Of a stretch of 64,000 bases of DNA, positions 1-10,750 are shown piece by piece. How positions within the stretch are numbered: position 1 is the first letter of the stretch; every line of letters starts with the position of its first letter. Location: assembly GCF_945859705.1 (NCBI RefSeq), contig NC_079135.1, positions 80,980,253-81,044,252 on the forward strand. The letters are read 5' to 3'. The notes below the pieces were generated by a model, which ran no database searches, was not told where the DNA came from, and saw only the letters and a list, made by a program, of their open reading frames with translations. Position numbers and translations under genes: made by a program. The stretch is from Episyrphus balteatus (lineage: Eukaryota; Arthropoda; Insecta; Diptera; Syrphidae).

Positions 1-570
1 TTCACCACATTTTTTTTTTATTGTTCAATAATCTTTTTATTATTTTTTTTACTTTTTGAAAACTTCCCTTAAATATCAAAATTAATTATTTTAAACATCA
101 AAATATTGTCAGAATGACAGTTAGACCAGTTTTATACGTATTAAGTCTTAGGACTGCGTTGGGAACTTAGATCAGGTCCTATAAATGTGAAGAAATGCTC
201 AGGTACTAACTTTTTGTTAGGACCGAGTACTAGTGATAGGACCTGGTCTAGCTAGACCGGGTACTAGGCTGACTTAGGACTCATGTGAAGAAATTGGCAG
301 TAAGAGAAAGACCTCTACTTTGGTATAGCGTACAAATGAAAATTAAATTCATCTTACTAAATGTGTGCAAATTAAGGCATCTCACTAGATACCATAGGCA
401 TTTTGTTTAAGCCGAGATCCAGCACCGTAAGCCTAATAATTAAGAACATCGGCTTTGGGTTCCTATTATATGGGTTGATTTATAACCCTTAAAAAATGAA
501 AAGTGTAGGCTTTGAAACGTATTTTAAGACCTAGGATTAAAAAAAAAAAAAAAACAAAACTTGAACTTAC
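1..570. other. Part of RBM42 last intron; small palindromes
   Basis: This stretch is AT-rich and shows no coding exon. It lies downstream of the RBM42 exon-2 donor and is probably intron. A 14-bp perfect palindrome (GGTCTAGCTAGACC, 245-258) sits inside a stretch of repeated GGTCC/GGACC and GTACT/AGTAC words at about 170-290, and ATGTGAAGAAAT occurs twice (near 185 and 283). This suggests a decayed inverted-repeat element. Confidence 0.45.
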
Positions 571-1408
571 CATCCATTTCTTTCATTGCTCGAATAAAAT
601 CAGCGGGTTCTCTGAAGCTAACGAATCCAAAACCTTTACTTTTACCAGTTCGTTTATCTCGAATAACTCGAGCTTTTTGGAAAGATGGAAATTTATTAAA
701 TATCCGTGTCAATATTTCATCGTTAACATCATTTCCTAAATCTCCACAAAATATTCTAAAATCGTTGTCAGGCCAATCGGCCAGTGAGGAATCCTCCCAA
801 ATCTGTCCACCAGCAACTCGAACTGTTTTTCTATCTTTTTTCTTTTTTTCCGTTTGAAATGATTGTAGTGCTGATGAAGCACGAGCAGCTTTAATGGCTT
901 CTTCAGCAATTGGATTCGGTCCAGATTTTTCAGCTTTTAATTTTTTCAACTTTTGAGTTACATCGAATTGAATTGCATTTATGTCGATGTGAGGAGCAGC
1001 AGCAACCTGAGATATATTAACAGACTGTCGACTTTGGTAGAATTTAGGAGCACTACTTAAAACAACGGGTGTCGGATTTGCTTTGGGTTGAGCTTCAGCA
1101 GATGTTGGCACGAAAGTGGAAAGAAACGATGGTGGAATCGGCATTGGTGGTGGAGCTGGTGTGCGTGCAACTGGTGCCTGATTCAGCTTCTGTTGTACTT
1201 GACTGTAAGTATTTGATCCAATGATGGGACGAACTTGATTGGGGACAAATATATTACGATTGGCAACTACAGCTGGCTTTGAAATTTCTGCCTCGAAACT
1301 GAAATTTTATTTTTTTTATTACAAAGGTTAGATAGTTGCAATTTTATATGAATATGAGTTATATTACCGAGACATTTCATCTTCCATGGCTTTTCGTTTT
1401 TCTCCCAT
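571..1408 (-). CDS. Rbm42: RBM42-type RNA-binding protein (partial, 3' end outside window)
   Basis: Predicted nuclear RNA-binding protein with one RRM near the C-terminus, of the family of human RBM42 and its fly homologue. Two exons are seen: 1368-1408 (starts MGEKRKAMEDEMSR) and 571-1298; the join TCTCG|TTTCGAG keeps frame and both ends have GT/AG. After a Pro/Ala/Gln-rich low-complexity part, the RRM carries an RNP2-like stretch RIFCGDLG and RNP1 KGFGFVSF, preceded by the family hallmark GGQIWEDSSLADWPDNDF. The exon stops at EMDG followed by GTAAGT at 570-565. The expected short last exon (basic C-terminal tail) is not present at 1-570, so it must lie beyond the left edge. The start is the first ATG of the reading frame. 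About 256 residues are encoded here. The gene is divergent from the helicase gene. RBM42 in mammals binds mRNA and hnRNP K; that role is carried over by homology only. Confidence 0.9.
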
Positions 1409-2391
1409 GGTTTTTAGTAAACGTTTAAAATTTTTTCTTCAGAAAAATTAAAGAAATAATCCACAAGATGATGATCGTCTGCCTTTTTTTCTACAAGCCA
1501 CAACAAAATACTTGACAGATGACACTTGACAGTTTAGGCTTGTTCAATGTACAAAAATAAGAAGCGAACAAAACAGAGCAGAACATTTTTGGATGATTAG
1601 GTCTGTTTGGGTACTGCTTTTTTCCTAATTTTAACCCAATTTCTGTTTGGGTCCTCAAAAATTTTTTTACAAAAGGTAATGCAATTGGTAATTTTAACGA
1701 ATCGGTTCTCAAAAGTAAGTGTGAAAAATAATTTTTTGGAACAAGTTTCTCATACAAAAACCAATTATTTTCAAATCCAACACACAACTGCAACTTTTCT
1801 TCAAATACTCAATTGTGAAAAAAATTATTTAGAAATAAATTATTTCATGAAAGAAGCTCAAAATAATAACATATTCTTCAAATTTTTTACTAAGCTTTTC
1901 ATGTTTTAGCACTTTTATATCTGCACATCACCAATTTTAATATCGAACGAACAGCTGTTTTGCCAAAAAAAATAAAAAAGTGAGGGATCAGCTGAGATTT
2001 TTTCTTTCTTAAAAAATGTCTGATCCCTCAGTTTACATAACGTCATGTCATTCCCAATTGCTATTCTATTTTTTTTTTTCATACAATTCGAGTTAAACCG
2101 AATTTTTTCTTGCAAACTGATCGTTGAACAGACCTAGAAATTCGTAAAAACTGTCAAAATGTGTTTTGTTGTTGTTTTCTGATCTGACATTCCTCATGAA
2201 ACTGTTCTCTTTTTATTCCAACACAACTAATTGAACAACCCTAAACACATGTGCTCCTTTGCTCCTGGCCCTGACTTGACCCCATGCCGGTTCCGTATCA
2301 TCGGTATTCCTGTATCCTATTCCATTTAGTCCTGAAGAAATCATTTAAAAACTTTGTATGTTCTTTGTATTTATAGTTCCAATAGTCCAAT
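1409..2391. promoter_or_regulatory. Divergent RBM42 / Twinkle intergenic region
   Basis: About 980 bases separate the two divergent start codons. No coding exon is seen. The region must hold both promoters, but I could not assign a TATA box or Inr with confidence. It contains an 11-bp exact inverted repeat (TGAGGGATCAG at 1981-1991 with its complement at 2020-2030), which may be the ends of a very small MITE. Confidence 0.4.
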
Positions 2392-4427
2392 ATGTTTATC
2401 ACATCCAGAATTCTCCATAAGAGAATCCTTTTAAAGTGTTTCCAAAGAACAAGTGCCTTTAGCCAAAGATGCAATAGTGACTTTAAGTCCGAAGTATTAG
2501 GTGACTCAAGCACCATCATAGATCAAAAATCCATAAATGAATTTAAAAAAATGTTAAAAAAGAATGAAGTGCCAGTTAAAGATGGATTTACTTGTCTACA
2601 AATTGAATGTAGAGTATGCACCTCAAATCAGCTCTCAAGACTGGCATTTGTAAATAAAACAACAGGTTTGTAAAGAGTGAGTTTTGACTTAATTCTTAAC
2701 CATTATTTTATATCAAACATTTTTAATTTCGGTATAATCTCATTTTCCTTATTTGCATATTAAGGATTATTCGTCTGTCCATCATGTCAAATTAAATTTC
2801 CCCTAAAAGAAGTTAAAAAATTCTATGAGGGAGATTTTCGAATAAAAGAAATCAATCTAAAGAAAGAAGAATACATACCTCAAGAGAAGACAGTAGAGGA
2901 AGTACCTAAAGAAATCTGTGATAGCTTTAAAATACCCACACTAAATACATCACAGTTTCAAAAACTTGGTGTTAAATATGAACCAATTACTGGGAACTTG
3001 TATTTTCCATTGAAAAATGCCGCAGGCAAACAAGTCGGTGAGAAAACCATTAACTCAGCCACTTTAGCCGAAGAGACCTTTCCTAAGGAAAACTGCTCCG
3101 GTGTGTTGTGCTATGGCTCAGTAGATAATTCAAAAGTTGTCCTGGTTTCAAATATTATGGATTTCTTATCACTTTGTGGACAAAAACTTGAAGGATGTGA
3201 GTATAATTTGAATCCTTAAAATACTTTGAATAACGATTTATTTTGATAAACTTCAAGACAGTATCATTTGCTTACCCTACTCGCTGAAAGCACTACCACA
3301 AGAATGCCTACCAGCTCTTGAAATGTACAAAGAACTTATCTTCTGGTTTGACTTTGACTCAGCCGGATGGGATGTGGCTCACAATTTTTCTATTAAATTA
3401 GATGAGAAAAGGTGTCTTTTTATTCGACCCACAGATGTCCAACCAACTCCATTTAAGGCGTTGAAAAAACACTTGAATTTAAAGCACATAATACAACGTG
3501 CGAATCCAATTCGTCACAAATCAATCACTACTTTTAGTGAACTTAAAATGGACATTCTCAGTGAGCTGCAAAACATTGAGAAGGTAAATGGGGTTAAATG
3601 GAAACGGTTTCCAATTCTAAATAAGCTGCTTAAAGGTCATCGAAAAGGCGAACTAACAATTTTAACAGGCCCTACTGGTTCTGGCAAGACAACATTTATG
3701 TCTGAATACTCTTTGGACTTGGCACTGCAAGGTGTCTCAACGTTGTGGGGTTCATTTGAAATACGAAATACCAGACTAGCATTAACATTGTTACGTCAAT
3801 ATGTTGGTTATCCACTTGATGATAAACTAAATGAATTTGAATATTGGACAAGTGAATTTGAAAAGTATCCAATGTACTTTATGACGTTTCACGGCCAACA
3901 GAGTATTAAAGTTGTGATGGATGCCATAGAACATGCTCAGTATGTTTATGATATTAAACATGTTATCATTGATAATATACAATTTATGATGGGAATGTCA
4001 ACATTTAACAAGAATGACAAATTTTTTGAACAGGATGCTGTGATTAGTGCATTTAGATCGTATGCAACGAGGAAGAATGTGCATGTTACGTTGGTAATGC
4101 ATCCGCGTAAGGAGCGAGAAGCGGATGAATTGACAACGAGTTCTATATTTGGCAGTGCCAAAGCTACTCAGGAGGCAGACAATGTACTGATTATTCAAGA
4201 CAGAAGGCTTACATCCGTTGGAGGGAAAAAGTTTTTGCAAGTATGTTAATTTTCTTCAAATTAAATTTGAATTTTTTTAAAATTTATTTTGTCCTCTTTT
4301 TTTATTAAAGGTTGCAAAAAATAGATACACTGGAGATCTAGGAATTATGCCTTTAGAATTTGATAAGGATGGACTCAGTTATGTTAAGAAGAAAAAGAAA
4401 AAGGAAGAAATAAAGACGGATAAATAA
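2392..4427 (+). CDS. Twnk: Mitochondrial replicative DNA helicase Twinkle
   Basis: Hexameric 5'-3' helicase that unwinds mtDNA at the replication fork with polymerase gamma and mtSSB. Four exons: 2392-2665, 2765-3196, 3258-4240, 4311-4427 (601 residues), all GT-AG and in frame. The N-terminus MFITSRILHKRILLKCF is basic and hydrophobic, as expected of a mitochondrial presequence. Two CxxC pairs (CRVC about residue 74, CPSC about residue 96) form the primase-type zinc-ribbon-like domain; in Drosophila this region has been reported to bind an iron-sulfur cluster. A primase-like middle region follows. The RecA-like helicase domain has Walker A GPTGSGKTT (about 372-380), a TLWGSFEI motif, Walker B HVIIDNIQFMM (about 469) and SIFGSAKATQEADNVLIIQD. 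It ends in a lysine-rich tail. The exon 2/3 acceptor was chosen at 3257 because it restores the reading YSIICLPYSLKALP. It looks intact. Confidence 0.96.
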
Positions 4428-4927
4428 TTCATTTGCGTTCTTGTTTTTCTTTGAGATATACATAGTAGGTACTATTTATATCAAGTTATGCATTCGCACA
4501 AAAAAAAGTTGAGATAACAATCAGACATGACATTAAGATGAAAGAGAATATGAAGCTACAGCCTAAACGGATGGGCCGATCAATATCTAACTTGGTATTT
4601 TGCGTTATTTGGCGACTCTCTAGAGGGGATATGGGATTAATTTTTTTCGGCCAAAAATAACGGTACTTGTCATACAACGATTTTAGTAAAGTTGAAATTT
4701 CCCAAAAACGGCTCCATCGATTTTGTTAAAAAATTCAAATGTAAGTTAAGACAAGGTCTATTTTTTAAAGAAATTTTTTTTCTGAAAATGATTATTAACG
4801 GTACCTGCCATACAACCGCTTTTTTTTAATTCGATTTTCTCCGAAACTACAAATTCGATTTCAAAGAAATTTTTTGTAAAAAAAACATTTTAATATAACC
4901 CAATAATAGGCTATTGATTATGTAGTT

Positions 4928-5840
4928 TATAGGTCGTTTCAAATCAAAAGTCCTGACTCAGAGTTTATTTTCTCCCTTCCAATAAAATTGAGAACAAATA
5001 AACAAAAAACTCAATTTTATTGGCTCATTGCGACAAATCAACTCAAAAATAACAACAAATCATGCTTGTTTGAATAAAAGAAATGCTAGAGAAAAAAATA
5101 AACAAACGAAAAATCTGAATTTGTTTATTAATGATTTCTATGGTGACGACTTCAAAATAATTTAAAAATAAAAATAAGATATTTACTGCCCAATTATACA
5201 AATGAAAAGATGTGAATAGAATTTTAAGTTATGAATTGCTATCATATAAACTGGACATTTCTGGTCCATCTTCACCTAGTCCTATAATAGGGTAGAGTTG
5301 CTTATTTTCGGCCCTCTCCAGTTTCCAGCCACCTTTCAAAAAATCGTTATAACAAGTGATTTCGAAGGGGTTTATTCCAAATTTTCACTCGTATGCTGTT
5401 CTAACAAATAAGAGAACAGTATAAGAGCAAAATTTTGGAATAAACCCTATAAAATCCCTAGTTATAACGATTTTCGGAAAGGTGGCCGGAAACTGGAGAC
5501 GGCCGAAAATAGGCAACTCTACCCTAATATCTTCGGCAAAGTTATCCCAACTGCCTTCAAATGATAAATAATTAAATAATTGTATGTTTTTTTGTATTGC
5601 CCGCGGATATGGAGTGATGCAAGCCCGGGAGACTTGCCTCCGCTTTCTCAGGCTAACCCAGTGAATCTCACAGACGAATTAATTAATTAAAATAGGGATA
5701 TCAAGAACTGTTCTTCATTATTTTATCGTAATTTTAGAAAAAGTTCAGCTGCCTCATAAATGCTTCCTTCCAGTAATCGAATGAGTTTTTTTTATTTTTG
5801 CTCAATTTTCCATGGGACTTTTGATTTGAAACGACCTATA
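4928..5840. mobile_element. MITE-like element C (third nesting level)
   Basis: The ends read TATAGGTCGTTTCAAATCAA at 4928 and its exact complement ending at 5840; the match extends through AAAGTCC. The element is about 0.9 kb and has no ORF. Element D sits inside at 5288-5526. TA at both outer edges would fit a TA target duplication (Tc1/mariner-type), which is inference. Confidence 0.65.
5288..5526. mobile_element. Palindromic MITE D (innermost level)
   Basis: This 239-bp element is one large imperfect hairpin. Ends TAGGGTAGAGTTGC are inverted at both sides, followed by matching arms (ATTTTCGGCC, CAGTTTCC, CGTTATAAC, GGTTTATTCCAAA) and a small loop near 5400. It is non-coding and non-autonomous. 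Confidence 0.75.
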
Positions 5841-6810
5841 GAAAGGAACTAAGACGTTCAAGAGTTTTTATTGCAGGAATCGTTCAATGGGTTATAAAAG
5901 AAGATAAAACCGCGGAGTGCTATTAAATGAGAGGGTGGAAACTGAAGATAGGGGTGCAAAAGCCCCCTTTTTGGTTTTTTTCAATATACCTCGTAAACCA
6001 AGCAAAATTTTGATATATTGTATATACAACTTTTTGTAGAGAATTAAATTTCCAATTGGAATAATGTTTTTTAAAAATTGAAAAAAAAAAATTTCCATAC
6101 CAAAATAGTCGAAACAATCATAAAAAAAATATCAAAAAAATCGATTTTTTTTGCTTTTTTAGATGTACATTTTTTTTGGGTTGAATTAGACATTAACATT
6201 GCTCCAAAGAAAAAAAGAAGATTAAATTTCCTTCAAAATGCTGTACTCACTAAATGTTTTCATTGAAAATTGACCGAAGTATGGCCATTTTAATCTATCT
6301 TTTTTTCGCATTTTTAGTTTTACTTAAGTAAAACAGAAACATTTGAGGGGAAAGTACGATTACTTAAGCACCAAGAACTGATAATGAGATTTTGTAGAGG
6401 GGTTAAATACAATCATTGTTTACTATGGGAGGGAGGGTCAATGTCAACATAATCAATAGCCTATAATAAAATTTTGAAAAAATTTATTTTTGGATTAAAA
6501 AAAATTTTATTTGTAATTTTTCGAATTATTTTTAAATTTTGGTTTTAGATGTTGTTTGGTGATTGCTTCAAAATGGCATCCAAGTGTTATTTAAATTTTT
6601 TTTCCAAAAATGATTTATAAAAAATTATAAATTGTTTTGGTGCTCAATTTGACTTCAGATGTTCCTTTTAAACGATTCCTTTTAAAAATGAATTTTATTT
6701 TTTTTTCAAATAAATTTTCTTAGATTTTATATAAATACTCTTAAAAATTTTTAGTAACTTGAACTATAAGAGCAAGTTCGGGCGACCCAGTCGTGCATTT
6801 TCTTTTTTTG

Positions 6811-7734
6811 AAAGTGTATAATAACAAATTAACAATAAACAAATTAGAAAATAGCTATATACTTGCAGTTGATGATAACCGAAAAAATAACGATAATTCC
6901 GATAAACTGTAAAACTTACCTACTTATGATGAAACTTATAATCAAGGATGAAACACATTTTTAAATAAGGAGCCGTCCAAGCCTCTCCACAATTACTCAC
7001 ATATGTTAATAAGGAGTATTGTATCCCCTGCTTAGCAAAAAAAAATCTGCTGCGTGGATTTCTTGAACTTCAACGTGTATAGGTGTCTAGATCGTCAGCT
7101 CACACGGTCCCATACAAATTAACTCATGCATATGGGGACTCCTTTCAATATTTCAATTACAAATTAAGGTCTTGTACAGGGATTCTTTGTTTATTTGAGA
7201 TGTCGAAAAGAATGAAAGATCTCTCAAGTATCTGCTTTACACTAGTTATTCACCTTTGGGGTTCGCCGGGTTGACCTCGGAAATCGGCGGCAAGCCTCCC
7301 GGTTTTGTATTCTTTCATTTCTGAGGTCAACTGAATGCAGGGGTGACATTCTGTATCGCATAAGCGAACAAACGTTTTCGCCATGAAGCAAATCTTTCGC
7401 ACACGCGAAAACGTTTGTTCGCTCATGCGATACAGAATGTCACCCCAGGTGTTTTGCAATTGCAATTGTGACAGGAGTTTTTAGAATCAAGGATAGAATC
7501 TGCAATGAAAAGCATTGCCTATGTGGGTGAGTAGAATAATCGTCGTAAGTCCATTTGCTTATCTCATGGAGACAAAATATCTAACTAGTCTAATTGCAAG
7601 TGACACCATATGACTACTGATAAAAAGGAAAACAATTTGTTTCATAGATTTGAATTTACAAGCTTATGTATTATGTAAAACAAAACAAAAATTTAGAGAT
7701 ATATTTATGTACATAACAAGCTTTTGAGATTTTT
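6811..7734. other. Gene-free spacer with one strong hairpin
   Basis: No coding exon is seen between the dispersed repeat and the 3' end of the ZNF511-like gene. The only clear structure is the hairpin element at 7340-7446. A likely 3' UTR of the ZNF511-like gene precedes 7735 on the minus strand. Confidence 0.5.
7340..7446. mobile_element. Near-perfect hairpin (mini-MITE)
   Basis: Arms of 41 bases (7340-7380 and 7406-7446) pair with one mismatch; they start GGGGTGACATTCTG and end at CGTTTTCG. A 25-base loop separates them. There is no coding capacity. Confidence 0.7.
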
Positions 7735-8497
7735 TTACTTTGGCAAACTGTTTAGAAGATCATTAACCGTCTTTGAATCTTCCAAAGTATTTTTGTATTC
7801 AACTTCTGTCTTACTCAAAAGTTTACCATAACTTTTCTTATTAAAAGTTTTCTCTTTTGCATGACCAAATGAAAAATTTGTATTGTTTTTAAAAAGTTTT
7901 GGTTTAACTCCGTCCATTGGTTCATCAATTATTGGTAATTGTTTTCTTCCATTATTACCAATCGTGCAAAGATTTTCAAAACGAAAATTCTGAGGATATT
8001 TGTGCACACTAATGCAATGGTCTTTCCTTTCTTCTGGTGTTGAACTCTTGTGTGTGCATTCTTCAATGTAACATTGGAACATGGGTTTGTTTTGCGAGAG
8101 CACAGCAAAATATGAATCATGGTTTTCGGAGAGATGTAAATCTAATAAATGTGGTGTTGGAAGGCTTTTCTTACATTGGCTGCAAATATACCTGTGAAGA
8201 CTGTTGTAGTGACTTTGATAAGCGGAGACGGATTGAAAAGAACTTCCACAGCCAGCAATGTTGCAGTAAATTTGTTGATGTCTGAAAATGTGTTAAGGAC
8301 TTTGTTATTTTAAAATGTTCTTATATTTTCAAAAACAATTACTTTGTAGGATGGTCGTCTTCTTCTTCGACAGTTAAAACACCTTTTTTCAAATATTTTG
8401 GAAAGTAGTTTTTGTTTTCAAAAAAGGTATTGGAAGGTTCTTTGAATCCACCTTCCGTTATCCTTAAATAGTTTATAATATCTTCGGATTTCATCAT
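7735..8497 (-). CDS. Znf511: ZNF511-type C2H2 zinc-finger protein
   Basis: Small C2H2 zinc-finger protein matching the ZNF511 family in finger spacing and in the motif MFQCYIEEC...CISVHKYP. Two exons: 8343-8497 and 7735-8281 (233 residues). The join ACAAA|ACATCAA is in frame, with GTAATT donor and TTTTCAG acceptor. Fingers: C58/C63/H76/H81, C85/C88/H101/H106, C122/C127/H140/H145. The first and third have the wide CxxxxC spacing and the second has CxxC, as in ZNF511. The N-terminus (MMKSEDIINYL) and an acidic patch EEEDD precede the fingers; the C-terminal third is Lys/Asn-rich and low in structure. Tandem ATGs begin the frame and I chose the first. The molecular role of ZNF511 proteins is poorly known; nuclear localisation is an inference. 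Confidence 0.88.
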
Positions 8498-9422
8498 TTT
8501 ATAAAGGACGTGGAAGTTGAAAATATTAAATACTTTAAAAATTTTCAGTTATAATAGGTATTAATCAAAGAAACAAAACGTTTTCTTTTATTTGTTTGTT
8601 GATTTGTTGATTTGTTGATACTTTAATTTGGATTGACAGATGAAGAGTTTTTAAAACTCGCGTTCAATGAGCGGAATTTCTTCAGATCCAGAACTTGTAC
8701 GAGTACGATTTTGTTGTTGTTTTAATCACGCGGGAATGCATTTCTTTTTCATCTCAAATTGTTACCAAAAAAAATGATTATTGGAAAAACCAGCGAAAAA
8801 AACCTGCAAAGTTTGACCACACCGGAAGGTATGCGGTAGCGGTATGGGTAGCGGTAACGGTAGTTGTATTAAAAAATTTCATATCTGAACGTTGATGTGT
8901 CAGTTTGGAATTTTTTTTATACAAGTACCCGTACCGCTACCGCATACCTTTCCGGTATGAATTAAACATATTGAACGTGAACAGTACTTCACTTTTGAGG
9001 TTTGTTCAATGATCAAAATAGTTCTGTTTGTTACAAAATGTGAAATCCAAATCTTAAGCTGAGTCCACATTATGTAGATCAACACAGTTTTTTAAATTGT
9101 GGACCAGTTCCCTTAAGGTATTACTACAACGGCCACTTTTTGCAAAAAGTAAAAAAGTGAAAATTTTCAAACTCATTTTGTGATAGTTTTTTCGACCTCA
9201 AAATTTGAAATAATGATGCAGAAAGCTTAGTTTTTGGTTTCAAAAACAACTCTGGTTTTTTTTCCAAAATCAAATAGCGCCAGAAATAAATTAAAAAATG
9301 TTTGCTTTTGTAAATTTTCCACTTTTTCACTTTTTAGGTCATTGTAGTTATGGCTTAAGTATAGAATACGAAGTCAATTTGAAGTTTTGTATTATTGTAC
9401 TCGCTTTCGACCGTATCGTTTT
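8498..9422. other. Spacer upstream of ZNF511-like gene
   Basis: Contains the ZNF511-like promoter (unassigned) and the small inverted-repeat element at 8821-8956. The rest is unique AT-rich sequence without a supported exon. Confidence 0.4.
8821..8956. mobile_element. Small TIR element (MITE-like), 136 bp
   Basis: ACCGGAAGGTATGCGGTAGC at the left is matched by the complement at the right end (GCTACCGCATACCTTTCCGGT), with the GGTAGCGGTA words continuing inward. The interior is short and non-coding. Confidence 0.65.
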
Positions 9423-9864
9423 ATGCCGACTTTTCACGAGTCGATTTTAGCTGCACGATTTGTCGCACGGCTTAAGAGCCCCCGCACCCTACAGACTTTC
9501 TATGGGCCGATAGTTTAGTCAAGTTTGGCTCTTAGTGTGCGCACAGGCAGCCGATTAAATAGTCGGCTCTGTAGCAAGTATTTTAGTTTGAAGGCAATAA
9601 TTGTGTAGCAAAACAAACTCTTTTTTCGATTAAACAAACTATTTGATCGACCGATACTTAATCGTTGTAGTGTGTGCACTTTCATACATTTGAATACTGA
9701 TTAAAAGACCGATTTAACTGTCGGCCGATAGAAAGTTCGTAGTGTGCTCTAAGTCGACTAGGATTTTTCTATGAGGATTGTCACTTTAGTCACCTGCAGC
9801 TTACGTTCACACGAATCGAAAAGCTTCGCCACACGGCAAAAATCGACTCGTGAAAAGTCGGCAT
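9423..9864. mobile_element. Nested MITE pair with TTA/TAA target duplications (PIF/Harbinger-like)
   Basis: Outer ends TGCCGACTTTTCACGAGTCG (left) and the exact complement (right, ending 9863) are flanked by TTA on both sides. Inside, a second unit has ends GAGC...CTTTCTATNGGCCGATAG and its complement (about 9476-9753), flanked by TAA on both sides. Three-base TWA duplications are the mark of PIF/Harbinger elements; the assignment rests on that alone. There is no transposase. Confidence 0.6.
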
Positions 9865-10750
9865 TACCTTCTCATGGTTTTACGACACCTTTTTCTTGGA
9901 GAATTTTGTTTCGTCCGACGAAAGATGTTTTTGCTGGTGTTTTTAATAAAATACTTATTAAATTCTGTTTCACTTGTTGGAACTTTATACATTTTATTTT
10001 ATTTCGGACAAAAATATACAATTTGTCACGCAGCTCGCGCTAAATTTTAGCTCCCATACAAATTGTCGAAAAATTTTATCTGTGCTAAAATGGATTCCAT
10101 ACAAATTATCGATAACTTGTATGGGAATTTTATCTCGGCTAAAATTTAGCGCGAACAGCTAACCAGGCTTAAGTATAAAATATCTCAACTTTTTATACCC
10201 GATTTCTTTTAGCTATTGGTTTATTCGTTTTTTTTTTGCTAGTAATTAAAAAAAAAAAAAAAAAAACAAACAACCAAAGAATCCGTTCGTAATGACAATT
10301 CGTATGAAATTTTCCATTACGAACGGAATCTGTCATTATTTTTTTTTTTCAGGATTTGTAGAAAATTAAAAATGTGACTGGAATTCGTGATAAAGCCTTT
10401 GGCAAATAATAACGCATTGGATATTGGAGTATGGGTCACTTGAATTTTGTTAACCAAAATTAATTTCAATTGGTTTCCGTTGAACGCAAGAAATGCAAGT
10501 AAAAACACACAAAAAAAAAGTTTTTGTCTTTTTAGTTATAAATATTAAAAACTGTTTATTTCTTTTTAAATTAACATTATAATCATATTAATACAAAATA
10601 TATTTTGTTTCTTTTTTTGGTAATTTATTATGCTCACAACATTTTGAGCAAACTTTGCGCATCTGTATCAAACAAAGGTACATTCATAAGAACCACTCCA
10701 TTTCACTCTTTTTTTTAAAGCATCCGTTTTATATAATTTTTGTTTTAATT
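9865..10750. other. 3' flank of Ctl2 with palindromic MITE and short hairpin
   Basis: Holds one copy of the palindromic family P (10028-10170), a short hairpin with arms CCGTTCGTAATG (about 10281-10327) and a poly-A tract near 10250. The final part is the likely 3' UTR of the choline transporter gene (minus strand). No exon is seen. Confidence 0.45.
10028..10170. repeat. Palindromic MITE family P, copy 1
   Basis: A hairpin built from CGCTAAATTTTAGCTCCCAT, ACAAATTATCGATAA and their complements, ending CCAGGCTT. The left terminal AAGCCTGGTACG is replaced here by unrelated sequence. Other copies lie at 48814, 49074, 51125 and 63961. Confidence 0.75.

Larger units (their letters stand above)
4903..6468. 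mobile_element. Inverted-repeat element B (second nesting level)
   Basis: The 20-bp ends ATAATAGGCTATTGATTATG at 4903-4922 and the complement ending at about 6468 are exact over at least 18 bases. Flanking sequence on both sides continues the outer dispersed repeat. The interior has no transposase. The left TIR lies only a few bases from the start of element C, so C inserted next to B's end or the two arrived together. Confidence 0.55.
4440..6810. repeat. Dispersed repeat copy interrupted by nested inverted-repeat elements
   Basis: The outer sequence (4440-4900 and 6470-6810) matches 57690-58715 in the same orientation. Shared words include AACGGTACTTGTCATA, AACGGTACCTGCCATA and a terminal block TCGTGCATTTT preceded by GAGCAAGTTCG. 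A third, inverted copy lies at about 15030-15660. The copy here is split by a unit with terminal inverted repeats ATAATAGGCTATTGATTATG (4903-6468). That unit contains a second (4928-5840) and a third (5288-5526). No coding capacity is seen. The family has no recognised transposase; I cannot classify it. Confidence 0.7.

Noticed and set aside
5600..5660. GC-rich block (GCCCGCGGATATGGAG, AAGCCCGGGAGACTTGCC) as a Pol III or rRNA piece
   Set aside because: No A/B boxes in order and no rRNA signature; it is just part of element C.
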